NCBI GenBank assembly: GCA_045655705.1
Contig: JAZOPU010000009.1
Coordinates: forward strand, 1-64,000
DNA length: 64,000 nt
DNA from: Scatosoma sp045655705
GTDB taxonomy: Bacteria > Bacillota > Clostridia > Christensenellales > Borkfalkiaceae
Direction: 5' to 3'
How positions within the stretch are numbered: position 1 is the first letter of the stretch; every line of letters starts with the position of its first letter. The translations under genes and the position numbers were made by a program. The notes beneath the pieces are model-generated. The model searched no databases, was not told the origin of the DNA, and was given only the letters and a program-made list of their open reading frames with translations. Shown here in pieces: positions 26,585 through 33,357 of this stretch.

Positions 26585-27394
26585 ATGCAAGAAAAGATAT
26601 GCCGTTTGGGACTTGTGGGGAAAGACGTTTCCAAGTCCACGAGCGGAAAAATACACACCTTTATTTTGTCGCATTGGGGCGTAGACTGCGAATACGAAAG
26701 CCTGTCTATCTCTCGTGCGGAGTTTGACGGTGTGATGCGCAAGTTTTTAGGGGATTTCGACGGCTTTAACGTAACCATTCCCTACAAGCGCGACGTAATG
26801 GAATATATAGACGAAACGGTAGGCGACGCGCTTGCATGCGGTGCGGTCAACACGGTGGTTTCGGCAACGCGCAAGGGCTACAACACCGACGGTATGGGCT
26901 TTATGCTAATGCTTTCTTCGGCTGGGATAGAGGTGAAAGACAAAAAAGTGCTCGTCCTTGGCGCAGGCGGTGCAGGCAGGAGCTGTGTGGTTGCACTTAA
27001 AAACGCGGGCGCAAAGGTTTGGGCGTATAGAAGAAATAAAGCGGAGCTTGACGAGCTTTGCGAGCAGCTTGGCGTGAACGCGGCAACCGATCCCGAAGCG
27101 GGCGGGTTTGATATTTTAATCAACTGCACGGGCGTGGGTATGCACGACACGGAAGGGAAATCCCCCGTGAGCAAAAAGGCGTTTTTGGGCGCAAGCGTGG
27201 CGGTGGATCTTATCTACGTACCCGAGCTTCCTGAATTTTTACGCATAGCAAAGGAGCAGGGCTTGAAAATTTGTAACGGCGCTTCCATGCTTTTTTATCA
27301 AGCGTACTATGCGGATTGCTTGTTTTTAGATCGCGAGCCGAGCGAGAGCGAAGCACAAACTTTATATAAAGAATATCTCATCAAAGGAGAGTGA
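26585..27394 (+). CDS. aroE: Shikimate dehydrogenase
   Basis: 269 aa. NADPH-dependent reduction of dehydroshikimate. The N-terminal substrate domain has GKDVSKSTSGKIHTFI (the S-x-S motif) and FNVTIPYKRDV with the catalytic Lys near residue 65. The C-terminal Rossmann loop GAGGAGRS is near 124-131, then NCTGVGM. An AGGAG ribosome site is 6 bases before the ATG. It overlaps the leader of aroQ. Confidence 0.95.
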   Translation: MQEKICRLGLVGKDVSKSTSGKIHTFILSHWGVDCEYESLSISRAEFDGVMRKFLGDFDGFNVTIPYKRDVMEYIDETVGDALACGAVNTVVSATRKGYNTDGMGFMLMLSSAGIEVKDKKVLVLGAGGAGRSCVVALKNAGAKVWAYRRNKAELDELCEQLGVNAATDPEAGGFDILINCTGVGMHDTEGKSPVSKKAFLGASVAVDLIYVPELPEFLRIAKEQGLKICNGASMLFYQAYYADCLFLDREPSESEAQTLYKEYLIKGE

Positions 27395-27399
27395 AACTT

Positions 27400-27831
27400 A
27401 TGAAATTTCTTATTATTAACGGCGTGAATTTGAATTTGACGGGTAAGCGCGAAAAAAGCGTATACGGCACGCAAACGCTGGACGAAATCAACGCAAAAAT
27501 TGCAGAGTATTGCAAAAAACACGGCGACGAAGTAAGCTTTTATCAAAGCAATATCGAAGGCGAGCTTGTCAACAAATTGCACCAAGCGTTTTTGGAAAAG
27601 ACGTGTGATGCGATCATTCTTAACGCGGGCGCGTTCACGCATTATAGCTATGCCATTCGCGACGCGATTGCTTCGATTGATATTCCCGTTGCCGAAGTGC
27701 ATATATCCAACGTCCACGCGCGCGAAGCGTTCCGTGATCACAGCGTACTTTCTTCCGTTTGCAAAGGCGTGGTTTGCGGTTTTGGCGTGGGTAGTTATTT
27801 GGCGGCAATCACGGGCTTGAAAGGAGAATAA
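27400..27831 (+). CDS. aroQ: 3-dehydroquinate dehydratase, type II
   Basis: 143 aa from ATG 27400, chosen because AAAGGAG lies 9 bases upstream; the in-frame GTG at 27391 sits too close to the ribosome site. Typical dodecameric type II enzyme. INGVNLNLTGKRE near the N-terminus holds the catalytic region, Tyr in VYGTQTL, NAGAFTHYSYAIRDA, and the HISNVHARE block with the catalytic His and Arg. It has no relation to the chorismate mutase that shares the aroQ symbol. Confidence 0.95.
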   Translation: MKFLIINGVNLNLTGKREKSVYGTQTLDEINAKIAEYCKKHGDEVSFYQSNIEGELVNKLHQAFLEKTCDAIILNAGAFTHYSYAIRDAIASIDIPVAEVHISNVHAREAFRDHSVLSSVCKGVVCGFGVGSYLAAITGLKGE

Positions 27832-27832
27832 T

Positions 27833-28357
27833 ATGAATCTCGTACTTTGCGGAATGATGGGCGCAGGCAAAACGACGATCGGGATTAAAATTGCCGAGCT
27901 TACGGGCAGGCGTTGGTATGATACCGACGGCGTGATCGTGGATAAATACGGCAAGATTTCCGATATATTTGAATATTACGGCGAAGCGCATTTTCGGAAA
28001 ATAGAAACGGAAGTAGTGAAAGAGCTTGCGCAAAAAGACCAGCTCGTCATTTCCACGGGCGGGGGCTTGGTGCTAAAAAAAGAGAACAACGAAGTATTGC
28101 AAAAAAACGGTAAGATTGTATTTTTGCGCGCGTCCTTGGAAACGCTGGCACAGCGTTTGCACGTGGACGGCACGCGCCCGCTTTTGCAAACTTCCACCGA
28201 AAGTATCCGCGACCGCTTGGCAAGGCTTATGAAAGAACGTATGCCCGTGTATGAACACGTTGCCGATTATATCGTGGACGTAGACGGAAAAACACCCGAA
28301 GATATCGCAAAGGAAATCGTCGGGTTGGTCGGTGAAAATACAAAAATAATCGGGTAG
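27833..28357 (+). CDS. aroK: Shikimate kinase
   Basis: 174 aa. Phosphorylates shikimate. The Walker A loop GMMGAGKTTIG is at residues 6-16, the shikimate-binding Asp-Arg region is RRWYDTDGVI, and GGGLVLKKEN is near 79-88. It starts 1 base after aroQ with AAAGGAG upstream. It completes a contiguous aroC-B-A-E-Q-K set; DAHP synthase is located separately at 53987. Confidence 0.95.
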   Translation: MNLVLCGMMGAGKTTIGIKIAELTGRRWYDTDGVIVDKYGKISDIFEYYGEAHFRKIETEVVKELAQKDQLVISTGGGLVLKKENNEVLQKNGKIVFLRASLETLAQRLHVDGTRPLLQTSTESIRDRLARLMKERMPVYEHVADYIVDVDGKTPEDIAKEIVGLVGENTKIIG

Positions 28358-28364
28358 GTATGCA

Positions 28365-29063
28365 ATGAAAACGGTTTTAGTAACGGGCGGAACGCGCGGT
28401 ATCGGGCTTGGAATTGCGGAAACGTTTTTACAAAAAGGTTATACCGTCTACGTGACGTATTCCAAAGACGAACAAGACGCAGAGCTTGCAAAAAGTAAAG
28501 GCTGCCAGGTAATCAAAGCCGACGTTAGCAACGAAACGCAGGTGTTGCAAGCGTTTGAAAGCATTGGCTCTTTGGATATTCTTATCAACAACGCAGGCGT
28601 TGCACTCGTGAAACAAATACAAGATATTTCCTATGAAGAATATAACCGTCTTTTTGCCGTGAATATGGGTGGAACGTTTTTATGCTCGCGCGAAGCGGCG
28701 AAAAAAATGCTCGAAAAAGGCGACGGACTGATCGTGAATATTTCTTCCGTTTGGGGGGAAGTGGGTGCGAGCTGTGAAAGCGTATACGCCGCAAGTAAAG
28801 CGGCGATACTCGGGTTTACCAAATCACTTGCCAAAGAACTGGGCTATTCGGGAATCCGCGTCAACGCCGTGTCGCCGGGTGTGATCGACACAAAAATGAA
28901 CGAGCATTTTTCCAAGGAAGATATGAAAGCGATTGTTGGCGAAATTCCCGTAGGGCGCGTAGGCACATTGCAAGACGTTGCGTCCGCAGTGCTGTTTTTA
29001 GAAGAAAACACCTACGTTACGGGCGCGGATATACCCGTAAACGGCGGTTTTTCTATTTTTTAA
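28365..29063 (+). CDS. Short-chain dehydrogenase/reductase, FabG-like
   Basis: 232 aa. Rossmann TGGTRGIGLG at residues 7-16, NNAG near 78-81, catalytic Ser in NISSVWG and the YAASK pair (Tyr and Lys about 145-149), and the NAVSPGVIDT block. The closest functional label is 3-oxoacyl-ACP reductase, but no fatty-acid genes are nearby and SDR substrate cannot be told from motifs. It is the last gene of the plus-strand unit starting at 18390, and its 3' end overlaps a minus-strand gene by 11 bases. Confidence 0.9.
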   Translation: MKTVLVTGGTRGIGLGIAETFLQKGYTVYVTYSKDEQDAELAKSKGCQVIKADVSNETQVLQAFESIGSLDILINNAGVALVKQIQDISYEEYNRLFAVNMGGTFLCSREAAKKMLEKGDGLIVNISSVWGEVGASCESVYAASKAAILGFTKSLAKELGYSGIRVNAVSPGVIDTKMNEHFSKEDMKAIVGEIPVGRVGTLQDVASAVLFLEENTYVTGADIPVNGGFSIF

Positions 29064-29337
29064 GATACCCGTCTAAAATTTTCTGAATAAAGTCGTCCGC
29101 AATTCCCGCGGTAGGGGGTTGCGGATTTTTATTTTCTTGCGGGTTTGGCGGTGGAGGCGGTTCTTGTTTTGGGGGCTTTTCCGTATTCCCGAACACTTCC
29201 GAAAACTTGGAAAGGTCTTTCAAAAAAGAAAGCATTTGTTCGGAGTTTTTTAATCCCGACGCCAGCGGTTTGAGCTTTTCGTGGAAGTCGGGGTTTTGTG
29301 AAAGATAATATAAAAGCACGAGTATGAGAATTTCCAT
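29053..29337 (-). CDS. Small anchored proline-rich protein, unknown
   Basis: 94 aa. The first 13 residues are hydrophobic (MEILILVLLYYLS) and could be a short membrane anchor. A helical segment (KNSEQMLSFLKDLSKFSEVFG) follows, then a strongly proline-rich stretch (KQEPPPPPNPQENK) and a final amphipathic helix (DDFIQKILDGYLKK). Codon use and the low-complexity design look like a real gene. It overlaps the convergent dehydrogenase by 11 bases and is divergent from the 91-aa gene at 29406. No family recognised. Confidence 0.7.
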   Translation of the reverse strand: MEILILVLLYYLSQNPDFHEKLKPLASGLKNSEQMLSFLKDLSKFSEVFGNTEKPPKQEPPPPPNPQENKNPQPPTAGIADDFIQKILDGYLKK

Positions 29338-29405
29338 ACTACACTATATGCAAGAAGCGAACGAAAAATTGATTGCGGGAATAGAATGATAAAAACGGAG
29401 GCATT

Positions 29406-29681
29406 ATGAGAAGTTTTAAAAAATATTCCAAAACGCAAAATTCGGAAACGCCTAATGCGCAAACAGCGGAAGAATTAACAGCGCAAATTGCAAACGCTTA
29501 TCATGGCAAAAGTAGCGCGGAAATGTTAAAAAACGTACTGTTACAAGCCGAGCAAAGCAAACGCGCGGGCACGTTGTCTAACGAAGAAATAGAAAATTTC
29601 TATCAAAGCTTTTCGTCTATGCTCGATAGCGCGCAACGCAAAAAATTACGCGCCATCGTCGATAAGCTCAAAGAAATTTAA
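29406..29681 (+). CDS. Small helical protein, unknown
   Basis: 91 aa, ATG preceded by ACGGAGG. A polar N-terminus is followed by three predicted helices (TAEELTAQIANAYHGK, SAEMLKNVLLQAEQSKRAG, then NEEIENFYQSFSSMLDSAQRKKLRAIVDKLK). No Cys, no membrane segment. The SxEML...L element resembles the SEQMLSFL helix of the divergently encoded 94-aa protein, hinting at paired function, though the match is short. Its last four bases overlap the convergent desulfurase-like gene. Confidence 0.7.
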   Translation: MRSFKKYSKTQNSETPNAQTAEELTAQIANAYHGKSSAEMLKNVLLQAEQSKRAGTLSNEEIENFYQSFSSMLDSAQRKKLRAIVDKLKEI

Positions 29682-30808
29682 TATTCTTCTTGTGTGTTTT
29701 CCAATTCTTTGAGCGCGGATAACAGCTCGTCGATCTCGCCAGTGGAATTAAAATGCGAAAAGGAAACGCGAACCAAACCGCTTTGCGTGCCGAGCGCGTC
29801 GTGCATAAGCGGAGCGCAATGTAAGCCCCCGCGCACCGCGATATCATAGGTAGAAGAAAGCACGCTTGCAAGATATTCCGATTGCATATTTTTGTGCGCA
29901 AACGCCACGATCCCGCACGCGTTGGGGTTGGAATAGGGCTGATAAACGGGTAAATTTTTTAATCCGTTTAATAAATATTCCGTCAAAGCGTAGTTTTTTT
30001 TGCGAACTTGCTCAAAATAAAGGGAAAGGTGTCGCACGCCTTCTAAAAGCGAAAGGATAGCGGGAAAGGCAAGCGTACCCGCTTCCAAAGCGTCGGGATA
30101 GAAATCGGGCATTTCCAGCGATACGCTCATAGAGCCCGTTCCCCCGTGTAATAACGGTGAAAGTTCCACGCGATCGGAAAAAAGAAGCGCTCCGCTCCCT
30201 TGTATGCCCAGCATACCTTTATGCCCTGCCAAGGCGAGCATATCCACGCCCAAATCCCGCATAGACAGGGGGACGTGCCCTGCGCTTTGCGCACCGTCCA
30301 CGAGCAATAAAACGCTATCGGGTAAAACACGCCGAATTTCGGCGATCGGCGGGAGTGCGCCCGTTACGTTCGACGCACCCGTCATAGCCACGAGCTTGGT
30401 GTTTGGACGGAGTAGTTTTTGGATATCACTTGCACACACGTTCCCTTGTGAAAGCGTGCATATATCATAGGAGATAACGCCCGATTTTTGTAAATATTGC
30501 AACGGTCGAAGCACGGAATTGTGTTCCATGGGCGTTGTAATCACGTGATCGCCCGCTTTTAAAGCTCCGAACAGCGCGATATTCAAAGCTTCGGTGCAGT
30601 TTTTTGTGAAAATCACGCGTTCGGGAGAATATCCGTCGAAAAATGCGCATAATTCACGGCGACAGCTTTGTACGAGATTAGCACAAGATAGAGAAAGTTT
30701 GTGACCGCTTCTGCCGGGATTGGCGCAAAGCTTGACAGCGGAAGAAACGGCAGAGAGCACGCTGTCGGGCTTTTGTCCGCCCGTGGCGGCGTTGTCAAAG
30801 TAGATCAT
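29678..30808 (-). CDS. Cysteine desulfurase-like class V aminotransferase
   Basis: 376 aa. PLP fold type I. NxAATGG at the N-terminus, the ALNIALFGAL block, the aspartate in LLVDGAQSAGH and the Schiff-base lysine in LALAGHKGMLG (about residue 204), and a candidate persulfide cysteine in RGGLHCAPLMHDALGT near residue 331. The GIQGSGAL block is typical of the Csd/SufS-like branch (EGTL-type C-terminus). It may supply sulfur or selenium to the divergently encoded DUF3343 protein 66 bases away. Confidence 0.9.
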   Translation of the reverse strand: MIYFDNAATGGQKPDSVLSAVSSAVKLCANPGRSGHKLSLSCANLVQSCRRELCAFFDGYSPERVIFTKNCTEALNIALFGALKAGDHVITTPMEHNSVLRPLQYLQKSGVISYDICTLSQGNVCASDIQKLLRPNTKLVAMTGASNVTGALPPIAEIRRVLPDSVLLLVDGAQSAGHVPLSMRDLGVDMLALAGHKGMLGIQGSGALLFSDRVELSPLLHGGTGSMSVSLEMPDFYPDALEAGTLAFPAILSLLEGVRHLSLYFEQVRKKNYALTEYLLNGLKNLPVYQPYSNPNACGIVAFAHKNMQSEYLASVLSSTYDIAVRGGLHCAPLMHDALGTQSGLVRVSFSHFNSTGEIDELLSALKELENTQEEY

Positions 30809-30874
30809 AATAACACCTCTTGGGAAAAGTTAATCATAAAATATAGTATTCTGAAAATCAGGAGTGTATGACAT

Positions 30875-31132
30875 ATGATGATTTTGGCAGTATTCCGTTC
30901 GCGCGCGCATAGCCTTGACTATGCGGAGCAATTGCATGCGCACGGTGTGCAGGCAACCACCGTTCCCGCGCCCAAGGAAGCAAAGATCGGTTGCGGACTT
31001 TGCGTTCGCTTCGACGCGCGGTATTTTGCGCGGGCACAAGCGATTCTTAAAATAGGCAAATATTCTTCCTTTAAAGGTTTTTATAAAACGGACTTTGAAA
31101 GCGGGAAAATGACGCTCACCCCTTATCGGTGA
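30875..31132 (+). CDS. DUF3343 family protein (putative Se/S carrier-like)
   Basis: 85 aa. The pattern AVFRSRAHSLDYAEQLHAHGV ... PAPKEAKIGCGLCVRF matches the DUF3343 layout, a small ferredoxin-like fold whose conserved glycine-cysteine loop is thought to carry sulfur or selenium. The two cysteines are in CGLC near residue 40. ATG 30875 is preceded by AGGAG at 30860-30864. It is divergent from a cysteine-desulfurase-like gene, the usual company of this family. A terminator follows directly. Confidence 0.8.
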   Translation: MMILAVFRSRAHSLDYAEQLHAHGVQATTVPAPKEAKIGCGLCVRFDARYFARAQAILKIGKYSSFKGFYKTDFESGKMTLTPYR

Positions 31133-31137
31133 CGGCG

Positions 31138-31163
31138 TGAAAAACGGGCGAAAGCCCGTTTTT
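31138..31163 (+). terminator. Rho-independent terminator
   Basis: AAACGGGC (31141-31148), GAAA tetraloop, GCCCGTTT (31153-31160), then Ts. It closes the DUF3343 gene. Confidence 0.92.
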
Positions 31164-31165
31164 CG

Positions 31166-31194
31166 TTTGACTTATAAAACACGCGGTGTTATAA
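31166..31194 (+). promoter_or_regulatory. SigA promoter for nth, predicted near-leaderless
   Basis: TTGACT (31166-31171), 17-base spacer, TATAAT (31189-31194). The ATG of nth is at 31203, so the leader is at most about four bases and has no room for a ribosome binding site. Confidence 0.88.
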
Positions 31195-31202
31195 TAGAAA
31201 CT

Positions 31203-31829
31203 ATGAAAAAGATAGACCGCGAAAAAGCGCTGGCAAAGCTCGCACAGCTGTATAAAGACGCAAAACCTGCCTTGCACTATACCACGCCCTATGAACTTCT
31301 CGTGGCGGTGGTGCTTTCCGCGCAATGCACCGACGAGCGCGTGAATAAGGTTACGGCAAAGCTTTTTGAAAAATATAATACGCCTGAAAGAATGTGCACG
31401 CTTTCGCAAAAAGAGCTGGAAAGGTACATCTTTTCTTGTGGGTTCTACCGAATGAAAGCCGAGCATATACTCTCCGCTTCCCGCGATATTTTGGATAAAT
31501 TTAACGGCGAAGTACCAAACACGGTGGAGAGCTTGCAAACGCTTGCGGGCGTTGGCAAAAAGACGGCGAACGTCGTGTATTCGGTGGCGTTCGGCGGGGA
31601 TGCGATTGCAGTGGATACGCACGTGTTTCGAGTGAGTAACCGTTTAGGACTTGCCAAGGGCAACACGCCCGAAGCGGTAGAAAAGGGCTTGAATAAAGCC
31701 ATTCCAAAAAAAGATTGGTCGAAGGCGCACCATTGGCTGATTTGGCACGGGCGTAAAGTTTGCCATTCTCAACGCCCCGATTGTGAAAATTGCCTTTTGA
31801 AAACGGAATGTGATTATTATAAAAAATAA
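31203..31829 (+). CDS. nth: Endonuclease III
   Basis: 208 aa from ATG 31203; the frame extends upstream but only through the terminator and promoter. Base-excision DNA glycosylase/AP lyase. The helix-hairpin-helix GVGKKTANVVY holds the catalytic Lys, VDTHVFRVSNR the catalytic Asp. The [4Fe-4S] ligands are C187, C194, C197 and C203 with C-x6-C-x2-C-x5-C spacing. It appears to be translated from a leaderless or 2-4 base leader transcript. Confidence 0.96.
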   Translation: MKKIDREKALAKLAQLYKDAKPALHYTTPYELLVAVVLSAQCTDERVNKVTAKLFEKYNTPERMCTLSQKELERYIFSCGFYRMKAEHILSASRDILDKFNGEVPNTVESLQTLAGVGKKTANVVYSVAFGGDAIAVDTHVFRVSNRLGLAKGNTPEAVEKGLNKAIPKKDWSKAHHWLIWHGRKVCHSQRPDCENCLLKTECDYYKK

Positions 31830-31882
31830 GTATAAAAACCCCTTGTTTGTCCCATACTTTGGTAAAATAAGGGGGATTTTTT

Positions 31883-32095
31883 ATGGACAAACAAAGTCAA
31901 ACCAAGTGCGAACAGCCGATTATCCAAGAACTGATTGCTTTGGAAGATTTGGCGGAGAAAAAGACGAAAATCTATTCAAGGCTTTTAATGGACGCAGCGC
32001 TTGCCAAGGATATGGAAAAGCTGTCCGAGCGTCATCAAAACAGAAAACAAGCGCTTTGCACGTTGCTTTCGGGCAAAAAGGGGGATAAAGAATGA
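31883..32095 (+). CDS. Small helical protein, unknown (first of a pair)
   Basis: 70 aa, ATG preceded by AAGGGGG about 8 bases away. It is highly helical and charged (IIQELIALEDLAEKKTKIYSRLLMDAALAKDMEKL) with two cysteines. No membrane segment. The heptad-like pattern suggests a helical bundle. It overlaps the next small gene by four bases (ATGA). Ferritin-like or spore-coat (CotF-like) helical proteins have a comparable feel, but I cannot assign one. A CCCCTT/AAGGGG inverted repeat (about 31839-31874) spans its leader. Confidence 0.7.
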   Translation: MDKQSQTKCEQPIIQELIALEDLAEKKTKIYSRLLMDAALAKDMEKLSERHQNRKQALCTLLSGKKGDKE

Positions 32096-32310
32096 AACTG
32101 GAAAAACGCGAAATTACGCTGAACGAATACGACAGTTTGCGCGATATCTACCAAACGGAAAAAGGACTGCTCTTTGCGTATGCCCAAGCGGTTGGGGGAT
32201 TGGAGCGAAAGCAAAGCTTGCACACGCTTTTGGATTTTATGCAAGAAACGTGTCAGGATTTGTATTTTGTCAACGGACTTATAAACGGATCGGCAATCGA
32301 GAATAAATGA
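32092..32310 (+). CDS. Small helical protein, unknown (second of a pair)
   Basis: 72 aa. Two predicted amphipathic helices (LNEYDSLRDIYQTEKGLLFAYAQAV and LERKQSLHTLLDFMQETCQDLYFVNGLI), a helical-hairpin layout reminiscent of CotF-type spore coat proteins (weak resemblance only). The ATG lies within the end of the 70-aa gene with GGGG upstream, so the two are co-translated. A strong terminator begins at the base after its stop codon. Confidence 0.7.
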   Translation: MKLEKREITLNEYDSLRDIYQTEKGLLFAYAQAVGGLERKQSLHTLLDFMQETCQDLYFVNGLINGSAIENK

Positions 32311-32334
32311 AAAACGCGCTTCGGCGCGTTTTTT
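32311..32334 (+). terminator. Rho-independent terminator
   Basis: AAAACGCGC (32311-32319), TTCG loop, GCGCGTTTT (32324-32332) and further Ts. Confidence 0.95.
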
Positions 32335-32346
32335 AAAGTATAACCC

Positions 32347-32375
32347 TTGACAAAGTTTGTCGAATATTGTATAAT
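32347..32375 (+). promoter_or_regulatory. SigA promoter for mscL
   Basis: TTGACA (32347-32352), 17-base spacer, TATAAT (32370-32375); full consensus. Confidence 0.95.
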
Positions 32376-32403
32376 AATAAAAAAATACAAGGAAGGCAAA
32401 CTT

Positions 32404-33039
32404 ATGGCAAAGGAAAAGAAAGAAGGAAGAGTTGCAAAATTCTTTGCAGAATTTAAAAAGTTTATCACACGCGGAAACGTGCTGGATATGGCAGTCGGCG
32501 TTATCGTTGGCGGTGCGTTTACGGCAATCGTCAACGGACTTAGTAATTTCATCTTAAAGCCCTTAATCAATTGGCTTATCGCGGCGATTTTGGGTAAAGA
32601 CGGTTTGAGCGGTGCAATCACGATGCTCTCTCCCGCATACGACGAAGCGGGCGCGGTCGTGCTTGCCGACTCCATTTATATTGATTGGGGTTCTTTTATC
32701 AGTGCGATTATCAACTTCTTCCTGATCGCATTCGTACTGTTTAGTATCGTGCGTATTATGAATAGAGTAAAAGAAGCGAACGATAGATTAGAGCAGGGAT
32801 TGGAAACGGTAAAGAACGAACAAAAAGCCATTCAAGCGATTCGTAAAGAACAAAAAGTAAGCTACGTGAAAGCGCAAGAGATTTATGCAAAACAAGTAGA
32901 AGAAGCGAAAGCAAAGAAAGCGGAGGCGGACGCAAAAGCGGCAGAGATTGCGGCGGCGGAAGCGGCGGCTGCCGAAGAAAAAGCCACGGCAAACACCCGT
33001 CTTTTAGAAGAAATACGCGATTTGCTTAAAAACAAATAA
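32404..33039 (+). CDS. mscL: Large-conductance mechanosensitive channel with extended tail
   Basis: 211 aa from ATG 32404 (AAGGAA upstream); typical MscL is 130-150 aa. The N-terminal block FKKFITRGNVLDMAVGVIVGGAFTAIVNGL (TM1, pore-lining) and TM2 (FISAIINFFLIAFVLFSIVRIMNRV, about residues 99-123) are canonical. The extreme C-terminus LLEEIRDLLKNK is the family's helical bundle. Between them lie about 70 extra residues, Lys/Glu/Ala-rich and coiled-coil-like. Pentameric emergency osmotic release valve; the insertion should lengthen the cytoplasmic bundle. Confidence 0.95.
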   Translation: MAKEKKEGRVAKFFAEFKKFITRGNVLDMAVGVIVGGAFTAIVNGLSNFILKPLINWLIAAILGKDGLSGAITMLSPAYDEAGAVVLADSIYIDWGSFISAIINFFLIAFVLFSIVRIMNRVKEANDRLEQGLETVKNEQKAIQAIRKEQKVSYVKAQEIYAKQVEEAKAKKAEADAKAAEIAAAEAAAAEEKATANTRLLEEIRDLLKNK

Positions 33040-33048
33040 GAAAATCGT

Positions 33049-33077
33049 TTGACAATTTTTCTCAAAACGGGTATAAT
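33049..33077 (+). promoter_or_regulatory. SigA promoter for the pheST T-box leader
   Basis: TTGACA (33049-33054), 17-base spacer, TATAAT (33072-33077); transcription should begin near 33084, leaving a roughly 270-base leader before pheS. Confidence 0.95.
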
Positions 33078-33083
33078 AAATAA

Positions 33084-33330
33084 AAAGCGATGAAAAAGCG
33101 GGTATTTTTCAAAATACGCAGTCAAAAGAGAACGCGTTCGTAGGCTGAAAAACGCGTGGCTACGGAGAAATTCCCTTTCACTTTGGAGCTGTCTTTTTGA
33201 GCCTTTATAGGGGTAGGAAAGAACGCACGCGCGGCGTTATTGCGAAAATAAGGCACGGGGTTTCCGTGCGAATGCAGGTGGTACAGCGAGAAACTTCGCC
33301 CTGCGCAACGATACGTTGCGCAGGGCTTTT
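33084..33330 (+). promoter_or_regulatory. T-box riboswitch, probably sensing tRNA-Phe
   Basis: The 3' half is diagnostic. Stem III GCACGG/CCGTGC (33253-33269) leads into an antiterminator in which GCAGG (33274-33278) pairs with CCTGC (33300-33304) and GCGA (33286-33289) with TCGC (33296-33299), leaving the 7-base bulge TGGTACA (33279-33285) that reads the tRNA acceptor end. The canonical bulge is UGGNACC, so the last base differs. A competing terminator follows. Stem I fills 33090-33200; TTC at 33171-33173 is the candidate specifier codon (Phe), but its placement in the loop is not proven here. Confidence 0.88.
33298..33330 (+). terminator. T-box terminator hairpin
   Basis: A 13-bp perfect stem (33298-33310 with 33314-33326), 3-base loop and TTTT. 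Its 5' arm overlaps the antiterminator 3' arm, so the two are mutually exclusive. Confidence 0.93.
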
Positions 33331-33357
33331 ACTTTATTAACAAACAAGGAGCAGTTT

